From NCBI RefSeq assembly GCF_000027225.1, contig NC_013892.1:186001-250000 (forward strand): a DNA stretch of 64,000 nt, in the 5' to 3' direction. The DNA is from Xenorhabdus bovienii SS-2004. GTDB taxonomy: Bacteria > Pseudomonadota > Gammaproteobacteria > Enterobacterales > Enterobacteriaceae. Both the position numbers and the translations under genes were made by a program. Numbering within the stretch: the stretch's first letter is position 1; each line of letters starts with the position of its first letter. This document shows, in pieces, positions 51,048 through 60,325 of this stretch. The notes below the pieces were generated by a model, which saw nothing but the letters and a program-made list of their open reading frames with translations, searched no databases and was not told the origin of the DNA.

Positions 51048-52907
51048 ATGCTTAATTTTCTCATCATGATATTGGCGCTGTTGTTTGGAATACCTGTGGC
51101 ATTAGCGGGAATGGCAGAGCAGGTGCCAGCAGAATTTACTGAAAGCGTAGAAACCGGTAGTACAGGAAACATGGCGGATTGTCCTGTTTGGCCACAGGAG
51201 AAAATCCAACGTGAAATGCAGCACCTGACACGGCAGATGGCGGAGTGGGATCAGCTTTATCGTCAACAGGGTATCAGTGAAATCGATGACGAATTCTATG
51301 ATCAACTATTGGAAATCCTGACACTTTGGCGAACTTGTTTGCATCAGACGTCAGACAGCACGTTTTCTGTTGCTGTGCCACGGGAAGGAAAACAACCTCA
51401 TCCTGTGCAGCATACCGGATTAAACAAGCTGAAAGGGGTAAAAGAAATTCACCAGTGGCTACAGGGACGGTCGGTTGTTTGGCTGCAACCCAAAGTGGAT
51501 GGTGTTGCGGTCACGTTGGTTTATGAAAAAGGCCGACTGGTGGGGTTAATCAGTCGTGGCAATGGTTCGGAAGGAACGAACTGGATGGATAAAAGTTCAT
51601 TTATTACCGACATTCCCAAACAGATAAAAAATGCACCAGAGCGCTTGGTGTTACAAGGTGAGTTGTTCTGGCAGCAAGATAACCACCGCCAATCTGTTGC
51701 AGGTGGTCAGGGGGCGCGCAGCAAGGTCGCAGGGCTGATGATGCGCAAGTCATCTGCGCCAGAACTTGGTCAGATAGGAATATTTATCTGGGGCTGGCCA
51801 GATGGGCCAAATGAGATGGCGGTAAAGCTGGAGCGATTGGCATCAATGGGGTTTCCCACTGCACAGCAATATAGCCACCGAATTTTCAGTGCGGAAGATG
51901 CTGAAAAAAGGTGGAGCTCCTATTTTATCCAGCCACTTCCTTTTGCCACAGATGGCGTTGTCTTAAGACAGGAAACTGAGCCTACTGGCCGGCAGTGGCG
52001 TGCAGGCTCAAACAGTTGGGCGATTGCCTGGAAGTACCCATTACAGCAGCAATTGACAACTGTGAGAGATGTCAATTTCAAGATAGGCCGGACAGGAAGG
52101 ATTTCCGTTTTGCTGGAGCTGGAAAAAGTGAAGCTGGATGACAGGCAGGTCAGGCGGGTCAATCTTGGTTCAGTCAGTCGCTGGAGACAGTGGAACGTTT
52201 ATCCGGGAGATAAAGTTACGGTAGCGCTGGCGGGGCATGGCGTTCCGAAACTCGATAAAGTGGTATGGCGTATTGCTGAACGGCCTGATATTCAGCCACC
52301 GAATGCGCAGGACTTTCATTCGCTGAGTTGCCTTGTATCCCATGATAGTTGCCAGCAACAATTTATTGCCCGTCTGACATGGCTTGGGGAAAATCTGAAC
52401 ATGCAAGGCATTGGGCAAGGAACATGGGCCGCTTTGGTGAAACATGGGCTGGTGACACATTTAACGGATTGGCTGGCGCTGGATATTGCACAACTTACTG
52501 AAGTGCCAAACATAGGGATCAAACGTGCCGAGTTGATTTTTGCTCAGTTCCAGCAGGCAAGATTACAGCCGCTTTCGTCATGGCGTGAAGCGATAGGGTT
52601 GCCTTATGCCAATCGATTTACGGATGAAATGGGCTGGCAACAGGATTTACTGTTATCCAAAACAGGCGCGAAGAATTCATTAACGACAAAACAGACCGCA
52701 AAAATTGCAGCTTTTTTGCAGCATCCGGAGATTAAAACGTTAGTCCATGCATTAACTGTACATGGAATTGGAGAAAAACAGGAAAGTGAGGAAAATACGG
52801 TTGGGGAGAAGAAAGAAGTGGAGTCGGTAAGTTATTCAGAAGCAAGGGAGCAAGAACATGCCTCCGATGCTCTTAATAATGTCAGTGCTCAGAACCCTCA
52901 TAATTGA
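51048..52907 (+). CDS. ligB: NAD+-dependent DNA ligase LigB
   Basis: Second NAD+-dependent DNA ligase of enterobacteria, whose physiological role is unclear. The active-site lysine is in PKVDG (Lys149), followed by [11 protein letters not shown]; an OB fold and helix-hairpin-helix region follow ([26 protein letters not shown]). The BRCT domain and zinc finger of LigA are absent, as in LigB. The N-terminus looks like a signal peptide ([20 protein letters not shown]), as it does in E. coli LigB. It is 619 aa against 560; the extra length is partly a Glu/Ser-rich tail after ~580. It overlaps the convergent yicG by 26 bases. Confidence 0.9.
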   Translation: MLNFLIMILALLFGIPVALAGMAEQVPAEFTESVETGSTGNMADCPVWPQEKIQREMQHLTRQMAEWDQLYRQQGISEIDDEFYDQLLEILTLWRTCLHQTSDSTFSVAVPREGKQPHPVQHTGLNKLKGVKEIHQWLQGRSVVWLQPKVDGVAVTLVYEKGRLVGLISRGNGSEGTNWMDKSSFITDIPKQIKNAPERLVLQGELFWQQDNHRQSVAGGQGARSKVAGLMMRKSSAPELGQIGIFIWGWPDGPNEMAVKLERLASMGFPTAQQYSHRIFSAEDAEKRWSSYFIQPLPFATDGVVLRQETEPTGRQWRAGSNSWAIAWKYPLQQQLTTVRDVNFKIGRTGRISVLLELEKVKLDDRQVRRVNLGSVSRWRQWNVYPGDKVTVALAGHGVPKLDKVVWRIAERPDIQPPNAQDFHSLSCLVSHDSCQQQFIARLTWLGENLNMQGIGQGTWAALVKHGLVTHLTDWLALDIAQLTEVPNIGIKRAELIFAQFQQARLQPLSSWREAIGLPYANRFTDEMGWQQDLLLSKTGAKNSLTTKQTAKIAAFLQHPEIKTLVHALTVHGIGEKQESEENTVGEKKEVESVSYSEAREQEHASDALNNVSAQNPHN

Positions 52908-53511
52908 AGATGGGTAAACCAAGACGATAACGGATAGCAATCAATCGAGCCGCCAGCCCTGCGGTAAGCGTAATCAGAACCACGCTGTTCGGGTGCAATG
53001 GCGTGTGTAATAACCCGATATATAGCCAAGCGGCAGCGAAAGAAACACCCGCATAGATCTCTTTCTGGAATACCAGCGGGATAGTATTACAAAACATATC
53101 GCGCAGTACCCCGCCAAAAACCCCCGTAATCACGGCAGCAATGGCGGCGATGATCGGGCTGTGGTTCATATCCAGAGCAATTTGTGCACCAATAATGGAA
53201 AAGACAATCAGACCAATGGCATCGAGAATGAGAAATAAACGGCGCAGATGTTTCATCATGGGGGCAACCCAGATAGTGATCACCGCAGCGCAGGCAACAG
53301 TCACGATGTAGGCTGGATTTTCTACCCAGCCAAGTGGGTAATGACCCAGAATAATGTCACGGACGGAGCCACCACCAATGGCCGTCACGGAAGCAATAAT
53401 GATAACGCCGAACACATCCATTTTCCGGCGACCTGCGGCTAAGGCGCCTGTCATGGCTTCAGCCGTGATACCAATGATATAAAGAACACTAAGTAGCATA
53501 AGTTTGATCAA
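52882..53511 (-). CDS. yicG: UPF0126/TRIC-like membrane transporter YicG
   Basis: 209-aa inner-membrane protein with seven hydrophobic segments in two homologous halves. Each half has the UPF0126 signature ([15 protein letters not shown] in the first, [13 protein letters not shown] in the second). The family shares the trimeric intracellular cation channel fold. E. coli YicG has been linked to glycine uptake, but I would not assign a substrate from sequence. It is convergent with ligB. Confidence 0.9.
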   Translation of the reverse strand: MIKLMLLSVLYIIGITAEAMTGALAAGRRKMDVFGVIIIASVTAIGGGSVRDIILGHYPLGWVENPAYIVTVACAAVITIWVAPMMKHLRRLFLILDAIGLIVFSIIGAQIALDMNHSPIIAAIAAVITGVFGGVLRDMFCNTIPLVFQKEIYAGVSFAAAWLYIGLLHTPLHPNSVVLITLTAGLAARLIAIRYRLGLPIFNYEGSEH

Positions 53512-53638
53512 ATGGAATAATGTAGAAGTAAAGTTAAAGTGTAATGTTGAAATAATAACGTCTCGACTGAAATTTTTTAGCCATATTTACATAAGATTAG
53601 TTTTTATTATGCGAAACTCCGCAAAATAAGGTAGAAAA

Positions 53639-54940
53639 ATGGTCTTTAAGGAACGCCAGATTACATTCGACAACCGTAGCCATCAGATAACTAATATAAA
53701 TATCTGGACTCCTGATAGTCAATGGCTGGTATACGACGTTCGCCCCAGTGGTGCGTCTTTTACGGGTCTCACGATAGAAAAAATTCATGTCGGCAGTAGG
53801 CAGGTAAAAGTGATTTATCAGGCGCAGGATGACGCGCATGTTGGCGTTGTGACGGTAAATCCACAGGAGCCTGTTCGCTATGCGTTCATCCACGGCCCAG
53901 AAAAGCCAGATACGCAGTGGCAGTATGATTTTCATCATCGCCGAGGCGTGATTGTCTCTGATGCCCAGCCAAATGTAGCCGTCAACATTGAGGCGCTGGA
54001 TATTACTCCACCTTATACATCCGGCGCTCTGCGCGGTGGTACGCATGTTCACGTTTTCAGCCCTGATGGTAACCGTTTGAGTTTTACTTATAACGACCAT
54101 GTGATGCATGAACGAGATCCCGCGCTTGATTTACGCAATGTTGCCGTGGCTATTCCTCTGAGAGCAGTCATTCCACCGAAAAAACATCCCAGAGAATATG
54201 ATGGTAGTTATTTTTCAGTTATTGTCAGCCGTACAACACCGCAGCCACGTTCTGGCAGTGATGAGATCAATCGGGCTTATGAAGAAGGCTGGATTGGGCA
54301 GCGGGGATATCCCAAAGAAAATGGTCAGTGGCAGCGTTGGGCGCTGGCTTTTATTGGTGATACCTGTGCTGAGAACGGTGAAAAGATACCCGAAATTTAT
54401 CTCGTTGATTTACCGGATAATAATGAGGATTATGCCATTGAGGGCAAACAGCCTTTGGCAGGAACAGAAACCACACTGCCAGCACCACCAGCAGGTGTGA
54501 AACAGCGCCGTTTAACTTTTACCCATCAAAATCGCTGGCCGGGAGTGGTAAATGTTCCCCGACACTGGCTGAGAACATCACCGGATGGCAGCAAAATCGG
54601 CTTTCTGATGAAAGACGAAGCGGGTATCGTTCAGTTATGGTACATCTCGCCAAATGGTGGCGTGCCAGTGCAGATCACTCACAGTACACATCACATACAG
54701 TCGGCATTTAACTGGGACAGACGTGGCCGATTCATCGCCTTTGTTTGTGACAACAGTATCATGCTCTGTGATAGCCAAAATGGCGAAATGCATCGGCTGA
54801 CAGCACGTACTGATGATGCACCTTCTGCGGATGCGATTGTGATATCACCGGATGACCGATATGTGGCTTTCATGCGTGATATTGATGGTTATCGGCAAAT
54901 TTTGGTTGTCGAAACTGGCATCACTGATGTGGGGGAATAG
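53639..54940 (+). CDS. yidR: YidR-like WD40/TolB-type beta-propeller protein (DUF3748)
   Basis: 433 aa. No signal peptide is visible. Propeller-type repeats occur throughout (TPDSQWLVYDVRPSG, SPDGNRLSFTYNDH, SPDGSKIGFLMKDE, SPDDRYVAFMRDID). Collinear with E. coli YidR, whose function is not established; the DUF3748 family is predicted to bind small molecules or proteins. AAGG precedes ATG 53639. Its stop abuts the convergent yidQ stop, as in the E. coli yidQ-yidR neighbourhood. Confidence 0.85.
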   Translation: MVFKERQITFDNRSHQITNINIWTPDSQWLVYDVRPSGASFTGLTIEKIHVGSRQVKVIYQAQDDAHVGVVTVNPQEPVRYAFIHGPEKPDTQWQYDFHHRRGVIVSDAQPNVAVNIEALDITPPYTSGALRGGTHVHVFSPDGNRLSFTYNDHVMHERDPALDLRNVAVAIPLRAVIPPKKHPREYDGSYFSVIVSRTTPQPRSGSDEINRAYEEGWIGQRGYPKENGQWQRWALAFIGDTCAENGEKIPEIYLVDLPDNNEDYAIEGKQPLAGTETTLPAPPAGVKQRRLTFTHQNRWPGVVNVPRHWLRTSPDGSKIGFLMKDEAGIVQLWYISPNGGVPVQITHSTHHIQSAFNWDRRGRFIAFVCDNSIMLCDSQNGEMHRLTARTDDAPSADAIVISPDDRYVAFMRDIDGYRQILVVETGITDVGE

Positions 54941-55297
54941 CTATGTTTCACTGTTCGTATTTTCTGGAGCTGTTGCTGTGGCAGTTGAGCGTTGTTCCAG
55001 TTTTTCAAGGCGATGCTTAGGTGAGTGTTCAGCTTGGTCTTTGCTGGAACGGGTATAATCATAGGGGAACAGGAGCGTATCCAGAAAGGCAGAGAACGGG
55101 AGATCTACGGCAAGTAACGGTTTCATGACCCACCCAGTACTGTCATCTTTCAGCATGCCAATGCTGGCTTTTGCTCCAGAGTAATAACCTTGATAAGGCC
55201 CGCTGTGGGTCATTATGCTGGAGCAGCCAGTGATAAGTGACCATCCCAGTGTGGTACACAACAATAGAAGCATTTTATGGTTCTTCATCGTTTCCAT
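54941..55297 (-). CDS. yidQ: YidQ/YceK-family lipoprotein (DUF1375)
   Basis: 118-aa outer- or inner-membrane lipoprotein with a lipobox LITGCSS (Cys ~22 counted from the second Met). The DUF1375 core YSGAKASIGML, then VDLPFSAFLDTLLFPYDYTR, is clear. The last ~30 residues are low-complexity. The start may be ATG 55297 or ATG 55288; the second has GGAA close before it. Function unknown. Confidence 0.85.
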   Translation of the reverse strand: METMKNHKMLLLLCTTLGWSLITGCSSIMTHSGPYQGYYSGAKASIGMLKDDSTGWVMKPLLAVDLPFSAFLDTLLFPYDYTRSSKDQAEHSPKHRLEKLEQRSTATATAPENTNSET

Positions 55298-55644
55298 GAT
55301 CTCAGTGAGTTAATTTGTGGATGCTCAGATGCTTTATGTGCGCTTTAACATTGTTTTTTTCAAAGCATGAAAATAAACCTTCGATACTATTTACTATAGT
55401 CAGGTAATACTCAGTTTGCTATAGCATTTATCGTTAAACTTAACGATTTTTTGTGACGGAAATTTAAATTCCACTTTCATGTTTGTTTAAATGTAAGCAT
55501 AAAGGCAAATTATTGAATAATTCATTAACAATACGAATAAATTATTCAATTTAATATCGATTTAAACTATTTATTTATATTTAATGAATGTTTGGCTAAA
55601 CCAATTTTTTTATTAAACAAGTAAAGTCTTTTCCAAATCGTATA
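55298..55644. other. gene-free AT-rich stretch before the second IS630 copy
   Basis: No open frame runs into the IS from this side, and no promoter or RNA is recognisable. The sequence becomes strongly AT-rich close to the insertion point. Confidence 0.4.
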
Positions 55645-56747
55645 TACGCAATTAACTTGAAGATGCGGGTTTTAAAATCTGGAAGTTATCAGTCAACCGA
55701 GTGGTGAGTTCTTTCGCTTTTTCTGGCAATGTGACATGAAAAAAGTGGCGCAGCGTTTCACGGAATGTTTTGGTATCCGGAAAATAGACATTGTTTCGTA
55801 CCTGCTCATTCACATACTTCCATAATCGCTCAATCGGGTTGAGATTAGGGCTGTAAGGCGGCAGGTAGTGCAACTCAATATTCAAAACCTCGGCAAAAAA
55901 TTGGACGACTCCGGAACGGTGATAACCCGCACCATCCAGAATAATGTGGATTTTTTGCGAAAGTGGATAGGTTTCCCGGATTGAGCCGAAAAAAAGGACG
56001 ACATTTTTCGCGTTAATCGTCGGATATTCACGAACAATAGTCTCTTCAATCCGTTGTAAATTAAGGGCACCCATGATGTTGAGTCGAGTACGACTGCCTG
56101 TGGTTTCAACCACTTTGACGTGCTTCCGCCCGCTCTTCATCCAGCCATAACTTAATTTTGTGGACAGGGTCGGGTGAACCGCATCAATAAATAAAATAGG
56201 CGCATTCTGGCCACATTCTTCTTTCAGCGCGTTGTAGGTTTCAATAAACTGTTGCTGTTTATCCGCATCAAATTTATGCGGAGCACCCATTGGCTTCTTG
56301 TAGCTGAAACCTTGACGGTGAAGCCATTTCGTCATTCCTGCGACAGTGAAAGTCACCTGCCATCGTGCCCGAACATAGGCCACAATTTGTGCGGTAGTGT
56401 GCATCAAATTTGCCATCAGATACTCAACTAATTCTGTTGTTTGTTCGGCAGACAAACGGCTTTCAGAGCCCCCATTTTCAGGGGCGAGTTTTTCCTCAGA
56501 GAAGTAATCTTTCAGATGGCGGCTCACCGTACTTTCATGGATCCGCAAAGCCTGAGCAATCATCTGGGCAGTCCAGCCTTCTGAGGCCAAAAGCACGGCC
56601 TTGATGCGGTCACGTACTCGTCCATCGCGAGTCGTATCATGCATCAATTCGAGGGCGTCTTTTTGGGCATCTGTTAGATTAATTTTCATGGGCGCAATCA
56701 TGATCTGATACAAATGAAAAATCAAGCATCTTCAATGACGACGGGTA
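55645..56747 (-). mobile_element. IS630-family insertion sequence, copy 2 (1103 bp)
   Basis: Same length and ends as copy 1, in the opposite orientation, with TA on both sides (55643-55644 and 56748-56749). The encoded transposase is identical to that of copy 1. Confidence 0.9.
55652..56689 (-). CDS. IS630-family transposase, copy 2
   Basis: 345-aa DDE transposase with the same helix-turn-helix and Asp-Asp-Glu triad described for copy 1; the two translations are identical over the full length. No frameshift or stop interrupts it. The equivalent start to copy 1 is used. Confidence 0.92.
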   Translation of the reverse strand: MKINLTDAQKDALELMHDTTRDGRVRDRIKAVLLASEGWTAQMIAQALRIHESTVSRHLKDYFSEEKLAPENGGSESRLSAEQTTELVEYLMANLMHTTAQIVAYVRARWQVTFTVAGMTKWLHRQGFSYKKPMGAPHKFDADKQQQFIETYNALKEECGQNAPILFIDAVHPTLSTKLSYGWMKSGRKHVKVVETTGSRTRLNIMGALNLQRIEETIVREYPTINAKNVVLFFGSIRETYPLSQKIHIILDGAGYHRSGVVQFFAEVLNIELHYLPPYSPNLNPIERLWKYVNEQVRNNVYFPDTKTFRETLRHFFHVTLPEKAKELTTRLTDNFQILKPASSS

Positions 56748-56750
56748 TAC

Positions 56751-56849
56751 GATGGTTTATCCACTGGTGATGTTTTTGATGATTATGTTACCTCAAATAT
56801 TGGCGATTATTTTCTAGGCGATGTGATGTTTAAAAATGATTTTGAATAA
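56751..56849 (+). pseudogene. possible C-terminal gene fragment cut by IS630 copy 2
   Basis: 32 codons open across the IS edge, reading DGLSTGDVFDDYVTSNIGDY, then a final stretch ending KNDFE before TAA. The composition looks coding, but no match is found on the other side of the IS. The upstream part may have been deleted. Confidence 0.25.
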
Positions 56850-56876
56850 TTAAGGAAATTTTCTTGATTCATTAAA

Positions 56877-56892
56877 TGTGCTTTAGATCACA
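56877..56892 (+). promoter_or_regulatory. candidate CRP site
   Basis: TGTGCTTTAGATCACA matches TGTGA-N6-TCACA with one mismatch. It lies upstream of a rightward terminator with no protein gene between, so it may control a small RNA. Confidence 0.45.
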
Positions 56893-56931
56893 CAATATGG
56901 CTCAATCGTCTCAATTTCACATAGTAAAGGC

Positions 56932-57150
56932 AATTTAAGGCAAAAAAAACTTTCTTATTCAAGTTATTAGATTCTTACTTTTCTGATTAAATAGACTCAG
57001 TTCAGGGAAAGAGTATAAACAGGGATTGTTTTCCTTTCCTAATTGTGTGTGAAGAATTCTTTTTGGATTCTAATAACTACTGTCCTGTTCACAGGTAAAA
57101 GTCCTCGTTATCATCTTGCTCCCTCCCCCTAAATGAGGGAGCTTTTTTTT
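56932..57150 (+). ncRNA. candidate small RNA between IS630 and avtA
   Basis: A stretch of ~220 bases without a credible reading frame lies between a CRP-like site and a strong rho-independent terminator directed rightward, before the convergent avtA. A short hairpin CCTG-TTCA-CAGG lies inside. The 5' end is a guess from a CATAGT -10-like box at 56920. I recognise no known sRNA; the terminator could instead belong to a gene destroyed by the IS. Confidence 0.3.
57118..57150 (+). terminator. strong rightward terminator before avtA
   Basis: GCTCCCTC and GAGGGAGC form an 8-bp stem followed by eight T. Confidence 0.85.
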
Positions 57151-57159
57151 GTGCCCAAA

Positions 57160-58416
57160 TCAGCGGGTCGCTTCTCTATGTGCGATCTCAATCTCTTCCG
57201 ACAGAATGCGAATGCCCTCTTCGATCTTTTCCAAATCAGGTACATAGTTCATGCGCATACATTGGTGGGCATGCGGCCAGTTGTGCTCCAGACCTGGGAA
57301 AAAGAAATGACCCGGCACCATTAACACTTTCCGTTTCTTCAAACGCTGATAAAGCACTTCCGTGGTGATTGGCAGGTTTTTGAACCAGAGCCAGAGGAAT
57401 ATTGCACCTTCCGGCTTATGGATAAGGCAGAGATCTTCTGACATATGGCGACGAATGATCTCAATCACGTTGTCTACCCGCGTTTTATAAAATGGCTGGA
57501 TGACATTTTGAGACAGGCGGAATAAATCATTGCGTCTGATCATTTCCAACGCGATAGCGGGGCCTACACCGCCCGGTGCGAGGCTAATAACACCATTCAT
57601 ATTACTGACGGCACTGATGATTTTTTCATTAGCGATGATAATCCCGCAGCGGGAACCCGGCAGGCCAAGTTTGGACAGGCTCATGCACAGGATAATATTG
57701 GGATTCCACAGTGGTGTCGCGTCATTGAAGATAATTCCGGGGAACGGTACACCATAGGCATTGTCGATTAACAGCGGGATCTGATGTTGTTGAGCTAGCC
57801 CATCTAAGCGCAGTAACTCTTCGTCAGTAATGACATTACCGGTAGGGTTGGTTGGACGGGAGACGCAAATCAGGCTGATATCTTCGGAAATATTCAGGTG
57901 ATCGAAATCGACCCGATACTTGAATTGGCCATTGGGCAGCAACTCAATATTTGGTTTATTGGCGACAAACAGCCCTTCATCCAGACCAGAATCGGAATAG
58001 CCGATGTATTCAGGTGCAAGAGGGAATAAAACTCGCTTCATCGAGCCATCTTCACTGCGGCCAGCCAGTAGATTGAACAGGTAGAAAAAGGCGCTTTGGC
58101 TGCCGTTGGTCAATGCGATATTTTGTGGATGGATCTCCCAACCGAGCTTTTCCTGTAACTCTTGGGCCAATGCCGCTATCAGCGTATTTTTCCCTTGTGG
58201 TCCATCATAGTTGCACAGGGTTTCGGTCAATTGGCCGCTTGACACCAGATCAGCCAATATCTGCTGGAAATAATCATCCATTTCAGGAATATGGGCAGGA
58301 TTGCCACCACCTAGCATAATGGTGCCAGGTGTTCTCAGGCCTTGGTTGAGATCATTCATCAGGCGGGTAATTCCTGAATCTTGTGTGAATTTGTTTCCGA
58401 ATTGAGAAAATTTCAT
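57160..58416 (-). CDS. avtA: valine-pyruvate aminotransferase (transaminase C)
   Basis: PLP-dependent fold-type I aminotransferase that makes alanine and 2-oxoisovalerate from valine and pyruvate; 418 aa against 417 in E. coli. The Schiff-base lysine is in CMSLSKLGLPGSR, the PLP-contacting Asp-Asn-Ala-Tyr is in LLIDNAYGVPFPG, and the substrate arginine lies in the C-terminal domain (CMRMNY). Single gene; cytoplasmic. Confidence 0.95.
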   Translation of the reverse strand: MKFSQFGNKFTQDSGITRLMNDLNQGLRTPGTIMLGGGNPAHIPEMDDYFQQILADLVSSGQLTETLCNYDGPQGKNTLIAALAQELQEKLGWEIHPQNIALTNGSQSAFFYLFNLLAGRSEDGSMKRVLFPLAPEYIGYSDSGLDEGLFVANKPNIELLPNGQFKYRVDFDHLNISEDISLICVSRPTNPTGNVITDEELLRLDGLAQQHQIPLLIDNAYGVPFPGIIFNDATPLWNPNIILCMSLSKLGLPGSRCGIIIANEKIISAVSNMNGVISLAPGGVGPAIALEMIRRNDLFRLSQNVIQPFYKTRVDNVIEIIRRHMSEDLCLIHKPEGAIFLWLWFKNLPITTEVLYQRLKKRKVLMVPGHFFFPGLEHNWPHAHQCMRMNYVPDLEKIEEGIRILSEEIEIAHREATR

Positions 58417-58615
58417 AACGGCGTTTGCGTCTGTTGTTTTATAGGAGAAGGGGACACCATACCCCGCCCCTTATTGGGGCGCAATGGGGTAAAGTCTGTT
58501 CTCTGTGTTGTTATATATTATAATATGATGATTCATTGAATATTCATTGAATTTAAACACTGGGTCTTTTGAATTTCTCCAGCTTTATATTTTAAAGTAA
58601 ATTTATCACCTATCT

Positions 58616-59203
58616 TTATGCATTGATTTCAATTTTTCGGCACAGGCAACTCGTGAGGTGATCATTGACTAAACCTGCCGCTTGCATAAACGCATAGCAG
58701 GTTGTGCTGCCAATAAATTTGAAACCCCGTTTTTTCAGTGCATTTGACAGGTCATCAGAAATGGGGGTTCTGACAGGAACGTCTGTCCGTGATTTCCAGT
58801 GATTAATGAGTGGGGAATCATCAACAAAATGCCAGATAAATGAACTGAAATCCTCTCCTTGATCGGCCATTTGCAGGTAAATACGGGCATTGTGGATAAT
58901 GGCATTGATTTTGGTACGATTGCGCACAATAGCAGGATCTTTGAGCAGTTGTTCGACATCGTTTTCATCCATGCCGGCGATTTTGACCGGATCAAATTGA
59001 TGGAAGCATTTCCGGTAGCCCTGCCGTTTTTTTAGAATCGTCAGCCATGATAACCCCGCTTGCTGCCCTTCAAGGCAGAGCAGTTCAAAGAGCTGCTGGC
59101 TATTCTTCAGTGGCTTGCCCCACTCATTATCGTGATAGGCAAGATAATCCGGATCGGCGGTGACCCAACCACAGCGAATACTTTCCTTGTTGATAAATTC
59201 CAT
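58616..59203 (-). CDS. tag: DNA-3-methyladenine glycosylase I
   Basis: Excises 3-methyladenine from alkylated DNA; 195 aa against 187 in E. coli. The zinc-binding residues of Tag are visible: Cys in RCGWVTADPDY, His in AYHDNEWG, then His and Cys in NDHLTSC near the end. The helix-hairpin-helix body carries CLEGQQAGLSWLTILKKRQ. Divergent from glyQ across a 204-base gap. Confidence 0.95.
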   Translation of the reverse strand: MEFINKESIRCGWVTADPDYLAYHDNEWGKPLKNSQQLFELLCLEGQQAGLSWLTILKKRQGYRKCFHQFDPVKIAGMDENDVEQLLKDPAIVRNRTKINAIIHNARIYLQMADQGEDFSSFIWHFVDDSPLINHWKSRTDVPVRTPISDDLSNALKKRGFKFIGSTTCYAFMQAAGLVNDHLTSCLCRKIEINA

Positions 59204-59407
59204 ATTTTTACTCCCACAGACGATGGTGAATAATTGAACTTATATTAACTGTATAAATATACAAGTAAAGAGGCTCGGATAAGATTTTTTTATACTGCGG
59301 CAAAATTGGCGGGTGATCAGTGCTGTATATCTTACGGTCAAAGGGTATACTGACCGCTTTCGTTTAAATTCATATGTATCGCGTGATGTATCGCGTGTGG
59401 ATTCAAC

Positions 59408-60316
59408 ATGCAAAAGTTTGATACCAAAACCTTTCAGGGGCTCATCCTGACATTGCAGGATTACTGGGCGCGTCAAGGCTGTACCATTGTCCAACCACTG
59501 GATATGGAAGTCGGCGCAGGAACTTCTCACCCTATGACCTGCCTGCGCGCTTTAGGGCCAGAACCCATTGCGGCAGCTTATGTGCAACCTTCCCGTCGTC
59601 CAACTGACGGTCGTTACGGTGAAAACCCGAATCGCCTTCAGCACTATTACCAGTTTCAGGTCATCATCAAGCCATCTCCGGACAACATTCAGGAGCTTTA
59701 TCTTGGTTCGTTGAAAGCGTTGGGGCTCGACCCTACCGTTCACGATATCCGTTTTGTTGAAGACAACTGGGAAAACCCAACGCTGGGCGCATGGGGGCTG
59801 GGTTGGGAAGTTTGGCTGAACGGTATGGAAGTGACTCAGTTCACTTACTTCCAGCAAGTCGGTGGTCTTGAGTGCAAACCAGTTACTGGTGAAGTCACTT
59901 ACGGTCTGGAACGTCTCGCGATGTATATTCAGGGCGTGGACAGCGTTTACGATCTGGTGTGGAGCGATGGCCCACTGGGTAAAACGACTTATGGTGATAT
60001 TTATCACCAGAATGAAGTTGAACAGTCTACCTATAATTTCGAACACGCTGATGTGGATTTCCTGTTCACTTGCTTTGAACAGTATGAAAAAGAAGCACAG
60101 GAGCTGTTGGCGTTGGAAGCACCACTGCCACTGCCAGCTTATGAGCGTATTTTGAAAGCCGGCCATACCTTCAATTTGCTGGATGCTCGTAAAGCGATCT
60201 CCGTGACTGAACGTCAGCGCTATATTCTGCGTATTCGTACCCTGACCAAATCGGTTGCTGAAGCATATTATGCCTCCCGCGAGGCGCTTGGCTTCCCTAT
60301 GTGTAAGAAGAATTGA
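59408..60316 (+). CDS. glyQ: glycyl-tRNA synthetase alpha subunit
   Basis: Catalytic subunit of the bacterial heterotetrameric GlyRS; 302 aa against 303 in E. coli. It is nearly collinear with E. coli GlyQ ([52 protein letters not shown]). It is followed by glyS after 9 bases, so the two are co-translated from one mRNA. Confidence 0.98.
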   Translation: MQKFDTKTFQGLILTLQDYWARQGCTIVQPLDMEVGAGTSHPMTCLRALGPEPIAAAYVQPSRRPTDGRYGENPNRLQHYYQFQVIIKPSPDNIQELYLGSLKALGLDPTVHDIRFVEDNWENPTLGAWGLGWEVWLNGMEVTQFTYFQQVGGLECKPVTGEVTYGLERLAMYIQGVDSVYDLVWSDGPLGKTTYGDIYHQNEVEQSTYNFEHADVDFLFTCFEQYEKEAQELLALEAPLPLPAYERILKAGHTFNLLDARKAISVTERQRYILRIRTLTKSVAEAYYASREALGFPMCKKN

Positions 60317-60325
60317 GAGGCCATC

